Shown here piece after piece: positions 1 through 10,889 of a stretch of DNA of 64,000 nucleotides. The notes below the pieces were generated by a model. It was not told where the DNA came from and did not search any database. It saw only the letters and a list, made by a program, of their open reading frames with translations. The stretch spans positions 285,925,747 to 285,989,746 of the forward strand of contig CM048745.1 of the NCBI GenBank assembly GCA_026315105.1. Reading direction: 5' to 3'. The stretch's first letter is position 1. Every line of letters begins with the position of its first letter. Source of the DNA: Locusta migratoria. Its lineage: Eukaryota; Arthropoda; Insecta; Orthoptera; Acrididae. The translations under genes were made by a program, and so were the position numbers.

Positions 1-313
1 AACCTATACAAACATTTGAAACATTTTACTTGCGTTACAAAATATCTAATAAAATCGGTAATATTTATATATATAGAAGGCTGTGTATTGCTGTTTTATA
101 AATGTTAAATTACGTGTTTGTATTGATAGCACTGTCAAACACAGCACCGTATCGTTTGATAGTATAAACACGCGTTGTATGTCTACGTTTTTCTGAGAAA
201 AAGTGACGAATAGATTGGTAAGTCTCACAAAAAGTAAAGTATGAAACTAAAACAAAGTGTTTTTAAAAACCTGGGTTTTATAGTAATAGAATTTGGAAAA
301 AACCGAAACCAGT

Positions 314-830
314 ACACAACCTCAGTCCTCCTGGGCCTAATTCATAGTGCAATTATCACGATGCCCAGTCCTCCAACAGTTCATACAGCCACAAACATTC
401 CATCCCAGCAGCAGTCGTGGATATCGTAAAACCTGTTTACAGAGACCTGGCAGATTCTGAATTACTGAAGAAGTGTCTGCATAATCAGACTAAAAATCCG
501 ACTGAGTCGTTCAGTATTCTTATACGGACTCGTTTAGCAAAAAAAAAAATTTTTGTTGGGACGAAGACACTAAAGTGGGTGGGCAGTGATGCTGTTAAAG
601 CTTTTAATGATGGCGACATTGGTAGGATGAATGTGCTTCAGCATATGGGAATTAATCCAGGAGCAAACTGCATCAGAGGACCTGAACGGATTGGCTAGCT
701 TCGCATTGATAAAGCTGAGTATGCAGCATAGTTGGCCACTAAAGAGTCCACACAGAAGAAAAGAAGAATAAACTTGGAAAAATTTCAAGATGATGAAACA
801 CAGTATGGGTCAGGATGCTTCTGATTGACT
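314..830 (+). pseudogene. C-terminal fragment of a dispersed transposon ORF
   Basis: Translation from about 417 gives KKCLHNQTKNPTESF, then FVGTKTLKW.GSDAVKAFNDG and VLQHMGINPGAN. This resembles a domain I recall from repeated arthropod ORFs (pattern CLHGxTQNxNESxNxxxW...VYDAVxxFNxG...LGIxPG), usually at the end of large DNA-transposon proteins. The reading frame hits a TAG at about 696 and further stops after it, while recognisable basic sequence continues to about 780. The fragment is therefore dead. Bases 314-580 recur in inverted orientation at 3565-3829. Family assignment is from memory of the motif and is tentative. Confidence 0.45.
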
Positions 831-831
831 A

Positions 832-1659
832 AAAAATAAATAAATAAGCACATATTAGGGGTTTTACAGGCTTTGGAAACGTCAGAAGCCGTTCCTGAAA
901 ATTTACATTTTCTGTAGCATTTTCCCTAACCAATTCGAGTATTCAAATTTTCAAGAAGTAATAACATACATATCCTGAGTCTACTGAACTAAAAGAATAA
1001 TTAAAATTATTTAATTTTGTGTACAAAAAAGTACACAACATTTTAAGCGTGAAATTAAAAAAATTGTATTTCCAAAAGCAGTGACTGCAATGCTATTATT
1101 GTAGTTCAGTAGACTCAAAATATAGTTTAATGTCCTGTAAAAATTTCATGTCAGTGGCTACAGTGGTTCCTGAAATACAGCTAAGGCACGCTTCCCGTCG
1201 TGACCAAATTCGCAACATATCGCTCACTACGATGGTAGTGATCTCTGCCCATTACATGTCCGAAAGCCATACCAAGAATATTTAAATCAATATCAATAAT
1301 ATTCAAAAGAGTCGCTGAACACTACGCTTTCAATAAGGAGTCAAACTCATTTTCAGTGAACGGACGATATTCCTGCCCGCTGATGACACTGAGTGAGCGT
1401 CACTAGAGAGAGATAGAGACACTATAGAGGGAGAGAGTGGCCAACTCTCAGTTGACGCAATGACTTTCTCGGACTTCTTTCAATATCTCTCTACCTTTTC
1501 CAACTTAATTTCAGTTAAAACAGTAGGAACTGCTCTACGTCCCTGTGACAAAGATCCAGTACCTCGAAATTTCGTCAATTTACGTAATGTTGAATCATTC
1601 GAAACGTGCACACCAGGAAAATTTCATATATATGCAAGCCAAGATTTCATGTAAGATTT
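832..1659. other. No gene seen; small inverted repeat at 977-1116
   Basis: AT-rich sequence without coding signal. A 14-bp inverted repeat (GAGTCTACTGAACT at 977-990 and its complement at 1103-1116) brackets about 110 bp, possibly a decayed MITE. An AG-rich low-complexity stretch lies at about 1400-1440. Confidence 0.4.
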
Positions 1660-1852
1660 TTTTTAATCTATCGGATCAAATTGCGTGCTCATCAATCCGT
1701 AGCTGACAAACTACTTAAACTAAGATAAACTAACCTAAGGGCATCACCCACACCCATACACCAGGGAGGACTCGAACCTCCGATGGCGAGCAACGAGCAA
1801 CCGCGCGCTCCGCAGCGAGGCGCCTTACGCAGCTCGGCTACTCCACCGCGGC
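1660..1852 (-). repeat. tRNA-derived SINE, family B (Ser/Leu-like head), copy 1
   Basis: The minus strand reads CCGCGGTGGAGTAGCCGAGC (A-box region), then a B box in GGAGGTTCGAGTCCTCCCTG, then a tail with AGGTTAGTTTATCTTAG and TAGTTTGTCAGCTACGGA. The same unit recurs at 8107, 8517 and 47243, and truncated at 18320. Short direct repeats (TAAGATT) flank it. Confidence 0.85.
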
Positions 1853-2250
1853 TAAGATTCTGTTCTCGGATAGTTAAACACAAGAAACTTTCGTTGATCC
1901 TTCGTTTATACCATACCGAATGGAAACTTGATAGTATATACATATCCGTATATATGAAAATACATACAGCGTTATCTTACACAGATACGATTGGGGAAAG
2001 AAGAATTTTGTTAATGAAAAGGATACTTTTCCTCAAAATTGTGGTTGTATCGTTAGTCGAATGACATATACATTGCAATGAGAATGGATATAGCCACATT
2101 TTCTGTAACCTGCACACTCCAACACAATTTTACATTCACTGCTTACTGCAGCTAACAGTTTCCTGAGACAAACATTATCCGAATTTGCTACAGCCATGTT
2201 TTAAAACCAAAATGACAATCACAGCAGCCGTGACAGAATAACCGTGCATA
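1853..2250. other. No feature recognised
   Basis: No tandem repeat, TIR or protein similarity is visible in this stretch. Confidence 0.4.
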
Positions 2251-2254
2251 CTAA

Positions 2255-2412
2255 GGCACCCAGCTGTGGTGCACGCGGACGTTCACCGTCGGGGGTTCGA
2301 GTCCTCCCTCGGGCATGTATGTTTGTCTTGTGCTTAGTCTAAGTTACTTTAAGTTGGTGTAAGTAGTTTGTTAAACTAGGGACTGATGACCAACGTACTT
2401 AAATCCCTTAGA
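2255..2412 (+). repeat. Diverged SINE with tRNA-like head
   Basis: A B box (GGGGGTTCGAGTCCTCC) is followed by the CTCGGGCATG motif and a tail with GTAGTTTGTTAAACTAGGG and ACTGATGACC, all typical of SINE family A. The 5' tRNA-like part is poorly preserved. Confidence 0.7.
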
Positions 2413-2869
2413 TCTACAAATATATGACAGTCGCCACAAAGGATCACAGTAGCGTCACCAGTCCTCTCCTATATATGAGGTGCGACAAGAAAGTAATGAC
2501 ACTGATGTGAGTTGCTTACCGTTTTAGTCAAGTTCAGTGTTTTCTCCTTCAGAGCAGTTCCCTCCTGACTGCACACACTTTTCCAAGCGCTTCTGCGATT
2601 GATGGTAACATTTCAGAAACTCGTCTTCTGTAATATCCTCCAAGACCCTCGTCACAGCTTCTTTGACACCTTGTGTTGTTTGAAGATGGTATCCCTTGAC
2701 TGCCATTTTGACTCTTCGAAATAGAAAAACGTCGCATGCAGCGAAATCTGGTGAATGAGGTGGCTGTTGTAGTACTGAAAAATGTTTTGAGGTTAAAAAT
2801 TGCTGCATTGACAGAGCAGTATGGGATGCCGCATTATCGTGATGCAGATCTTCATTTATTATTACACTA

Positions 2870-4498
2870 CTGGCCATTAAAATTGCTACACCAAGACGAG
2901 ATGCTGATGATAAACGGGTATCCATTGGACAAATATATTATACTAGAACTGACACGTGTTTACATTTTCACGCAATTTGGGAGCATAGATCCTGAGAAAT
3001 CAGTATCCAGCACAACCACATCTGGCCGTAATAACGGCCTTGATACGCTTGGGCATTGAGTCAAACAGAGCTTGGATGGCGTGTACAGGTACAGATGCCG
3101 CTACAGCTTCAACACGATACCACAGTTCATCATGAGGAGTGACTGGCGTATTGTGACAAACCAGTAGTTCGACCACCACTGACCAGACATTTCCAATTGG
3201 TGAGAGATCTGGAGAATGTGCGGGCCAGGGCAGCTGTGGAACATTTTCCGTATCCACAAAGGTCCGTTCAGGACCTGCAACATGCGGTCGTGCATTATCC
3301 TGCTGAAATGTTGGGTTTCGCAGAAATCGAATGGAGGGAAGAGCCACAGGTGGTAACACATCTGAAATGTAAGGGCCACCGTTCAAAGTACCATCGATGC
3401 GAACAAGAGGTGACCGAGATGTGTAACCAATGGCACCCCATTCCATCAAGCTGGGTGATACGTCAGTATGGCGATGACGAATACACGCTTCCAATGTGCG
3501 TTCATCACAATGTCGCCAAACACCATGATGCTGTAAACAGAACCTGGATTCATCAGAAAAAATGACCCACTTTAGTGTCTTCGTCCCAACAAAAAAAATT
3601 TTTTGCTAAACGAATCCGTATAAGAATACTGAACGACTCAGTCGGATTTTTAGTCTGATTATGCAGACACTTCTTCAGTAATTCAGAATCTGCCATGTCT
3701 CTGTAAACAGGTTTTATGATATCCACGACTGCTGCTGGGATGGAATGTTTGTGGCTGTATGAACTGTTTGAGGACTGGGCATCGTGATAATTGCACTATG
3801 AATTAGGCCCAGGAGGACTGAGGTTGTGTGCACCCAGGTTCGTCGTTGCGTACACCATCAATTACACATCCTGTCTGTGATGCAGCATCAAGGGTAACCG
3901 CAGCCATTGTCTCCGAGCTGATAGTCCATGCTGCTGCAAACGTCGTCGAACTGTTCGTGCATATCGTTGTTGTCTTGTAAACGTCCCCATCTGATGACTT
4001 AGGAATCGAGACGTATCTGCAGGATCCGTTACAGCCACGCGGATAAGATGCCTGTCATCTCGACTGCTAGTGATACGAGGCCGTTGGGATCAAGCATGGG
4101 GTTCCGTGTTGCCCTCCTGAACCCACCGATTCTATATTCTGCTAACAGTAATTGGATCGCGACCAACGCGAGCATCTATGTCACGTTACGATAAACCGCA
4201 ATGATGATAGGCTACAATCCGACCTTTATCAAAGTCGGAAACGTGATGGTATGCATTTCTCCTCCTTACACGAGGCATCACAACAACGTTACACGAGGCA
4301 ACGCCGGTGAACTGCTGTTTGTGTATGATAATCCGGTTGGAAACTTTCCTCATGTCAGCACGTTGTAAGTGTCGCCACCGGCGCCAAAGTTGTGTGAATG
4401 CTCTGAAAACGTAATCATTTACATATCAGAGCTTCTTCCTGCCGGTTAAATATAGCGTCTGTAGCAAGTCATCTTCGTGGTGTAGCAATAGTAATGGC
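2870..4498 (-). mobile_element. Tc1-like DNA transposon, inactive, nested in the mariner
   Basis: Bounded by CTGGCCATTAAAATTGCTAC at 2870 and its decayed complement ending at 4498, with TA on both sides. On the minus strand 3494-3000 gives a transposase C-terminal half with GAIGYTSRSPLV, the intact second Asp in QQDNARPH, and DLSPIGNVWS, where the family's catalytic Glu/Asp is Gly. The N-terminal half (DNA-binding region) lies at about 4290-3832. The two halves are separated by the 265-bp insert at 3565-3829. A second copy of the family is at 11613-12932. Confidence 0.88.
3565..3829 (-). repeat. Inverted duplicate of 314-580 inside the Tc1-like element
   Basis: This 265-bp block is an almost base-perfect reverse complement of 314-580. 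Compared with the Tc1-like copy at 11613-12932, it replaces about 15 bp around the first-Asp region. It has no recognisable TIR, tail or target duplication of its own. Confidence 0.85.
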
Positions 4499-4892
4499 TA
4501 CGAATTTAGATGAACTGTTTCTTGATTGATGTCGAGTTCTTCTGCAATCATGTTCACGGAGAATCTTCGATCATATCGTACGAGTTCACGCACCCTGGCA
4601 AAGTTCATATCCATCCGTGAGGTTGATGGTCATACGCTGTGGTCTTCATTTTCAACATTCTCTCTGCCTTTACTAAACATTTTATGCCAACGAAAATCTT
4701 GAGCTGTTGACAAAACATCCTCTCCAAAAGCCTTTTGAAGGTTACCGTAAGTTCATTTCATTTGGACCTGCAGCATTGTGTATGTCTTTTAAGGACGTAT
4801 TGTTAATATAAGTAATGACAAAATGCTGCTTTACTTTATAGATCTTAAAAAATGTTTATTAATACAGCAATAAGCCTATTTCTGCACTGTGG

Positions 4893-4894
<2 letters not shown>

Positions 4895-4955
<61 letters not shown>
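4895..4955. repeat. (AT)n microsatellite
   Basis: About 30 uninterrupted AT units directly in front of a SINE head. Confidence 0.97.
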
Positions 4956-4956
<1 letters not shown>

Positions 4957-5151
4957 CCGGCCGCGGTGGCCGAGGGGACTGAGACGCTCCAGTCACGGTC
5001 TGCACGGCACTGCGGTCGGGGGTTCGAATCCCCCCTCGGGCATGGATATTTGTGCCGTCCTTAGGATTAGCTAGTTCATAAGTAGTTTGTAAGTTTAGGG
5101 ACTGATGACCCCGTAGTTAAGTCCCATAAGCTTAACAAACATTTGAACGTT
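4956..5151 (+). repeat. tRNA-derived SINE, family A, copy 1
   Basis: Full-length unit: GCCGGCCGCGGTGGCCGAGG (A box), B box GGGGGTTCGAATCCCCCC, CTCGGGCATGG, then GTGCCGTCCTTAG, TTCATAAGTAGTTTGTAAG, GGGACTGATGACCCCGTAG and a terminal ACAAACATTTGAAC. This is the reference for the other family A copies. Confidence 0.92.

Positions 5152-5175
<24 letters not shown>
5152..5175. repeat. (GA)n microsatellite
   Basis: Short GA run immediately behind the SINE tail, so the SINE is bracketed by two simple repeats. Confidence 0.9.
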
Positions 5176-5183
<8 letters not shown>

Positions 5184-5662
5184 CCACAATTATATGCAGT
5201 TATAATGCTCATCAGGTATTAATTCATTACTGCTATTCTGTCAGTTTGACATATCCTCGAGCGATGCTCTATGGTTACAGTTTTGTTTATTACTGCATAT
5301 AGTGGGATCTTTGGTAGTGTGGTGTGATCTTCATTATGGTATTACGAAGCATATCTTTTTTTAACACGATTCGAAAATTTTAATAAAGTTGTCTAGATAA
5401 TGTTTGTAAGTCTGGAATAATATGTCACGAAAAATGTATCAAAATTGTAAGTATTTTTATTTTACTCATTTTGACCTTAAATATCTGTCTGCAGATAGCC
5501 TGATGATGGCCACAGTGCCGAAATAGGCCTATTGCTATATTAATAAACAGTCTTTAACATCTATAAAGTAAATCAGCATTTTGGCATTACTTCATTAACA
5601 ATATGTCCTTTAAAGACTTACCGTAAGTTGTCATCGCATTTTCACCCAATTTACTTCTTTGT

Positions 5663-7418
5663 ACTGACTTGGCTGAAAATCCTAAGAAATTTTTGTCTTA
5701 TGTCAAAGCGGTAGGTGGATCAAAACGAAGTGTCCAGACACTCTATGACGTAAATGGCTCTGAAACAGAGGATGACACTCTAAAGGCGGAATTACTAAAT
5801 GTCTTTTTCCAAAGCTGTTTCGCAGAGGAAGATTGCACTGTAGTTCCTTCCCTAAATTGCCGCACAGATTGCAAAATGGCAGATATCGAAATAATTGACA
5901 GAGGGATATAAAAACAATTAAAATCGCTCAAAAGAGGAAAGGCCACAGGACCTGATGGGATACCAGTTCGTTTTTACACAGAGTACGCGAAGGAACTGGC
6001 CCCATTTCTCGCAGTGGTGTATCGTAGGTCTCTAGAAGAGCATAGCGTTCAGAAAGATTGGAAAATGGCGAAGGTCATCCCCGTTTTCACGAAGGGTCCT
6101 CGAACAGATGTGCAGAACTATAGGCCTATATCTCTAAGGTCGGTCAATTGTAGAATTTTGGAACATGTATTATGTTCGAATATAATGACATTTCTCGAGA
6201 TTAGGAATCTGCTCTGTAAGAATCAGCATGGGTTTCGAAAAAGGCGTTCGTGTGAAACCCAGCTCGCGCTACTCGTCCACGAGACTCAGAGGGCCATAGA
6301 CACGGGTTCTCAGGTAGATGCTGTGTTTCTCGACTTCCGCAAGGCGTTTGATACAGTACCCCACAAACGTTTAATGAACAAAGTAAGCGCATATGGTCTA
6401 TCAGACCAATTGTGTGATTGGATTGAGGAATTCCTAGATAAGATAAAGCAGCAGGTCATTCTCAATGGAGAGAAGTCTTCCGAAGTAGGAGTTATGTCAA
6501 GTGTGCCACAGGGGAGTGTCGTGGGTCCGTTGCTGTTCACGATATATGTAAATGACCTTGCGGATAACGTCGGAAGTTCACTGAGGCTTTTTGCGGATGA
6601 TGCTGTAGTATATAGAGAGGTTGTAACAATGAAAAATTGTTTTGAAATGCAGGAGGATCTGCATCGAATTGACGCATGGTGCAGGGAATGGCAATTAAAG
6701 CTCAATGTAGACAAGTGTAATGTGTTGCGAATACACAGAAAGAAAGATCCTTTATCATTTAGCTACACTATAGCAGGTCAGCAAGTGGAAGCAGTTAATT
6801 CCATAAATTATCTGGGAGTAGTCATTAGGAGGGATTTAAAATGGAACGACCATATAAAATCAATCGTCGGTAAAGCAGATGCCAGACTTGGATTCATTGG
6901 GAGAATTCTAAGGAAATGCAGTCCGAAAACAAAGGAAGAAGGGTACAGTACACTTTTCGTCCACTGCTTGAATACTGTTCACCGGTGTGGGATCCGTACC
7001 AGGTGGGATTGATAAAGGAAGTGGAGAAGATCCAACGGGGAGCAGCGCGCTTCGTTACAGGATCATTTGGTAATCGTGAAAGCGTTACGGAAATGAGCGA
7101 TATACTCCAGTGGAAGACTCTGCAGGAGAGACGCTCTGTCACTCGGTACGGGCTTTTGTCGAAGTTTCGAGAACTTACCTTTACTGAGGAGTCTAGCAGT
7201 ATATTGCTCCCTCCTACGTATATCTCGCGAAGACATCGTGAGGATAAAATCAGAGAGATTAGAGCCCACACAGAGGCATACCGACAATCCTTTCCGCGAA
7301 CAATATGTGACTGGAATAGGAGGGAAAATCGATAGTGGTACTCAATATACACTAAACCAGACATCGTCGGGTGGCTTGCGGAGTATGGTTGTAGATGTAG
7401 ATGTAACGCAAAAAGATA
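5663..7418 (+). mobile_element. Jockey/CR1-type non-LTR retrotransposon, 5'-truncated
   Basis: Reverse transcriptase is read over most of the element. 5669-5911 gives the pre-RT region ENPKKFLSYVK; an in-frame TAA follows; the same frame continues with GKATGPDGIP, NYRPISL, HGFRKRRSCETQLAL, VFLDFRKAFDTVPH, PQGSVVGPLLF and the catalytic LFADDAVVY. A frameshift near 6940 moves the C-terminal part (LEYCSPVWDPYQVG, then RRAARFVTG-like sequence) into another frame to about 7335. It ends in a GTAGATGTAGATG tail. The endonuclease half is missing. One stop plus one frameshift make it inactive, but the RT catalytic residues are intact. Confidence 0.92.
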
Positions 7419-7419
7419 T

Positions 7420-7680
7420 GGCATACCGTTGCGCAATATTACGCTTTTGCATTTCAGAGGTGAGAGACACAACAAATGTTAAAGTATTTATGAACAACTC
7501 ACGAGTGAGTGAGCAGTTGTATCGATGTGCCACCTGGACTATTAAGCAACTTATAGAGCAAGGTCAAAGATGTGCCTACACACGCCTTCAGGGTTGGCAA
7601 ATCTTGCAAAGCAAATCAGTGTCATTACTTTATTGCCGCACCTGGTAGTCCTAGTAGAGATAGAGAGAGAATGTGTGGCT
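7420..7680. other. No gene seen
   Basis: Intronic or intergenic sequence between the LINE tail and the esterase exon; no further esterase exon is visible here or anywhere in 1-7683. Confidence 0.4.
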
Positions 7681-7683
7681 GAC

Positions 7684-7869
7684 CCCTGGAGGCGGGCGCG
7701 ACCATGTGCAGGTGTACGCTGGCGGCGCCCGCGTCGTGGCCCATCAGCGTGACGCGGTCGCGGGCCCCGCCGAAGGCCGCGGCGTGCGTGCGCACCCAGC
7801 GAAGGGCCAGCCGCTGGTCGCGCAGGCCCACGTTGGCCAGCGCCTGGTGGTCGCCCGTGCACAGGAACC
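7684..7869 (-). CDS. Esterase gene, fourth recognised exon: nucleophile elbow with Asp (GHDAG)
   Basis: 186 nt; acceptor TGTCGGCAG, donor GTCAGC; enters in phase 1 (completing a Gly codon of LGAFG) and leaves in phase 1. It encodes FLCTGD, then NVGLRDQRLALRWV and AAFGGARDRVTLMGHDAGAA, followed by SVHLHMVAP. This is the canonical NxGLxDQxxALxWVxxxIxxFGGDPxxVTxxGESAG block, but the catalytic Ser is Asp: codon GAC, plus-strand bases 7733-7735. The surrounding Gly and Ala residues are conserved. A hydrolase would need Ser here, so the encoded protein is predicted to lack esterase activity. The usual ArgGlyLeuPhe continuation is in an exon beyond the left edge of the window; no candidate was found in 1-7683. 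Confidence 0.88.
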
Positions 7870-8106
7870 CTGCCGACAAACCAAAGACCTCGTAAAAATA
7901 ACTAGACCCCCTAACGGCGCTGCTGTCGCGGGATAACTTGAACCTTCGGCCGGCCGCCATGGTAGTGGCAAGCGTCACACACCAGTGTTCTTAGCAGGTA
8001 AATCGTGTATTAAATAGTCACTGCGGTATATATACACAATTGATAGTCACGTCTGTATTTTTTGACTGTTGCAGTGTACATGAAGCACGATGGTGAAGAG
8101 CTACTC

Positions 8107-8307
8107 GCCGCGGTACAGTAGCCGAGCGGTCTAAAGCGTCTCGCTGCGGAGCGCGCGGTTGCTCGCCTTGGAGGTTCGAGTCCTCCCTGGGGCATGGATG
8201 TGTGTGTTCGTCCGTAGGTTAATTTACCTAGGTTTAGGTAGTTTGTAAGCTACGGACTAATGACCACGCAGTTTAGTCCGAGAGAATTACAAACATGTGA
8301 ACCATTT
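8107..8307 (+). repeat. SINE family B, copy 2, full length with target duplication
   Basis: Complete head (TAGCCGAGCGGTCTAAAG, B box GGAGGTTCGAGTCCTCC) and tail. It is flanked by perfect 12-bp direct repeats GAAGAGCTACTC at 8095-8106 and 8308-8319, consistent with LINE-type integration. Confidence 0.93.
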
Positions 8308-8516
8308 GAAGAGCTACTCAGTGTTTAAATGCATAAATCAATTTAAGAAAGGAATGAAAAGATCGAATACTGTCTTCCCATTTATATTTCTCAGGAATAT
8401 AAGTAGCCCTACTACTTGTGTTCAGAGATATTTACACTTGCTTAACAGTCTGTTAGTCAAGACAATATAAAATGAAGTAAATAACAGGCTTTTACAATAC
8501 TGGTAGCTCTTAAAAA

Positions 8517-8723
8517 TGTTCAAATGTTTGTAAATCTATCGGATCAAACTGCGTGGTCATCAATCTGTAGCTTACAAACTACTTAAACCTAGGTAAACTA
8601 ACCTAAGGACACACACACACACACACACACACCCATGCCCCAGGGAGGACTCGAACCTCCACGGCGAGCAACCGCGCGCTCCGCAGCGAGACGCTTTAGA
8701 CCGCTCGGCTACTCCACCGCGGC
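8517..8723 (-). repeat. SINE family B, copy 3, with target duplication
   Basis: Reverse-oriented full copy with a (CA)n expansion at about 8610-8630 in the tail. The 15-bp direct repeats GGTAGCTCTTAAAAA (8502) and GGTAGCTTTTAAAAA (8724) differ by one base. Confidence 0.92.
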
Positions 8724-9030
8724 GGTAGCTTTTAAAAAGGAGGTACTTTAGGCAGTACTGGTGGTCAGCAAGTTCAAAAAGTTTCATTTTATGAGTGTGT
8801 AAAATAACTATTGGAGTCACAGAATTAGTTGCCTCGCTGTTAGTTCGAATTTTTGTTTGTGAAATTAATATTAGCAACATGTAACGTAGTATTTAAAGGT
8901 AATCTGCTTTACATATAGGAAAAAAAAACTGAAAGGGATTTGCAGAACTGTGTATAGTTCCTTATATGAATGACACATGGCCATATTGGATGCACATTGT
9001 GAAGTTGAACCCTATGACGATAGTTGCTAC

Positions 9031-9315
9031 CAGTGGCGTAACTACGGTGGGGGGGGGGGGATGAGAGGGATAGAACCCCCCGCCCCCAGAACCCAAAAAA
9101 AAAAAAAAGAAAAAAAAAGAAAAAAAAAGTGTAACAGCAATCTGGTAAAGATTGGAAACTCGGGGTGTTTTACCATAAGCTTTCATTGGATGGGAGTGAA
9201 TTAATCTTCAACGGGAGTGGTAGATGGTAGTCTGTCTGGAAACTGACTAAAATTTAGCTCGTCAAGCAGATCTATCCCCCCCCCCCCCCAAAGCCAAGTC
9301 CTAGTTACGCCACTG
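9031..9315. mobile_element. hAT-type MITE with 8-bp target duplication
   Basis: A 285-bp non-autonomous element with 14-bp terminal inverted repeats, CAGTGGCGTAACTA and its complement TAGTTACGCCACTG. It is flanked by identical 8-bp duplications GTTGCTAC (9023-9030 and 9316-9323). An 8-bp duplication and CAGTG-type ends are diagnostic of hAT. Inside are a G run, an A/G-rich run and a C run, with no coding capacity. Confidence 0.9.
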
Positions 9316-9323
9316 GTTGCTAC

Positions 9324-10095
9324 TGTAAGGTATTTGGCTTACAGCATTAAAAAATGCTAATATTCTTGCTAGGTGCTCTAATACTAATGTTTGATGGAGT
9401 AGTTAAGAAAAAGTTATGGCGTACTTCGTGTTCTTAACAGAATTTGGTAGTGGCTCGTTGCTGTATTCACTAGGTAAGAAGCTATTTTTCAGTTATGTAT
9501 CTGACGGTATACTATTTCACTTTCACAATCTATTTTTAACATTAGCTGTTTCAGGCAGCTACGAAATATCTAAATATTGGAGAATACAGCACTAATCTGG
9601 TCAGGTTAAATAACCAAATAAATAAATAAAGCAAAGGAGTAAAGTGTGAAACTCTTCCGGAATTACTATTTGTACAAAAGTTTCACAATCGCAGAATATA
9701 CTGAGAAAGTGCCAAAAAATCGAGTCTGTCGATAAATTACGTTCATATGCTGCATTTAGAACGCTAAAAAACTAAATGTTCGGTTTCGTTAGGATGAAGA
9801 AACGCTTTTGGCCAATTTCTACACCGTAAGTGTGATAAATTCACACACAACCGATAGTTTCTGTATATTCAAGGAATCTGAATCTGTTTGTAATTATATA
9901 TTTGAATTAGACATAGTTTTCGTGACTTAAATGAATACTCTCTCTAATCCAAAGAGTCTTACGCTCATTTAAAGTTGGCGCGAAAGTTTGCCACCACAAT
10001 GGCTGCCGAGGCGCTCTTCAATTTGTCCGCTGTTCGCAGTCGGCCGCTTACCGATTGTGGGGACTTGCGACAGACACGCGCAGACTGTAAGCTAA
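9324..10095. other. No gene seen
   Basis: AT-rich sequence to 9950, then a short GC-richer segment (9970-10090) with no splice-bounded ORF or known motif. Confidence 0.4.
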
Positions 10096-10099
10096 GCAG

Positions 10100-10835
10100 C
10101 TCCATCTGCCAAATAAACAGGATCTCAATGTAGAAAAATGTGAGGTGATGCGCATGAGTAGGAAAAACAATCCCATTATGGTCGAAAACAGCATTAGTAG
10201 TGAGCTTCTTCATGATTTCGCGTCGTTCAAATATCTAGGCGTAACATTGCAGAGCGATATGAAATGGAACGAACATATAAAGACAATTGTCAGTAAGGTG
10301 GACAGACGACTTCGGTTTATTGGGAGAATTTTGGGAAGATGTACTTCACCTGTAAAGGAGACCGCGTATAAAACGTTTGTACGGCCACGTCTTGCGTATT
10401 GCTCAAGTGTTTGGGATCCGCAGAAAATCAGTTTAAAGGGATACATAGAGGCAGTTCAGAGGAGATCAGCTAGGTTTGTTACTGGTAGGTTCGACCAATG
10501 CGCGAGTGTCACCGAAATGCTCCGGCAACTCAATTGCGGATCGCTGGAGGAAAGACGACGTTCTTTTCGGGATTTCTGATGAGGAAATTTAGAGGGCCGG
10601 AATTTGAAGTTGAGAGTAGTACTATCTTGCTGCCGCCTACTTACATTTCGCGTGGTGATCACAAAGACAATATAACAGAAATTAGGGCTTGTACGGAGGC
10701 ATATAGGCATTCTTTTTTTTTTTTTCCTCGTTTTATTTGGTAGTGGAATAGGAAAGGAAATGCCTAGCAGTGGTGCGGTGTACCCTCCGCCACGCACCTT
10801 ACGGTGAATTGCGGAGTAGGTATGTAGATGTAGAT
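10100..10835 (+). mobile_element. Jockey/CR1-type LINE 3' fragment
   Basis: Starts inside the RT after the catalytic motif and encodes MRMSRKNNPIM, FKYLGVTLQSDMKWNEH, CTSPVKETAYKT and RRSARFVTGRFDQC. The 3' UTR has TACCCTCCGCCACGCACC and ends in ATGTAGATGTAGATATAG. It is closely related to the copies at 16795 and 58430. It is 5'-truncated and interrupted by stops. Confidence 0.9.
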
Positions 10836-10889
10836 ATAGATCAGTAATCAGAAATCACTAACGACCGACCAAATAATCGGTTTCTTCAC

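Larger units (their letters stand above)
2478..4700 (-). mobile_element. Mariner-type transposon remnant, split by a nested Tc1-like element
   Basis: Two halves of a mariner transposase are read on the minus strand. About 4700-4505 encodes an N-terminal part (MDMNFARVRELVRYDRR, then SVNMIAEELDI). About 2860-2524 encodes the C-terminal part with LHHDNAASHTA and PPHSPDFAACDVFLF, containing the second and third catalytic Asp, then FLKCYHQ and KCVQSGGN. The intervening 2870-4498 is a Tc1-like element. The central catalytic region, including the first Asp, is not found on either side, so part was lost before or during insertion. The left end begins with GGTGCGACAAGAAAGTAATG, a TIR-like sequence of this group. 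No functional protein is possible. Confidence 0.8.
4785..5615. mobile_element. Palindromic element with Penelope-type termini
   Basis: Left arm (about 4785-4893) and right arm (about 5505-5612) are reverse complements over roughly 105 bp. Both contain, reading outward, CCACAGTG..GAAATAGGC, TATTAATAAACA and ATCTATAAAGTAAA. The right arm has the GCCTGATGATGG..GCCGAAA..AATAAA pattern typical of Penelope-like 3' ends in arthropods. The interior holds an AT microsatellite, a SINE and about 330 bp of unassigned sequence. No reverse transcriptase remains. Confidence 0.6.
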
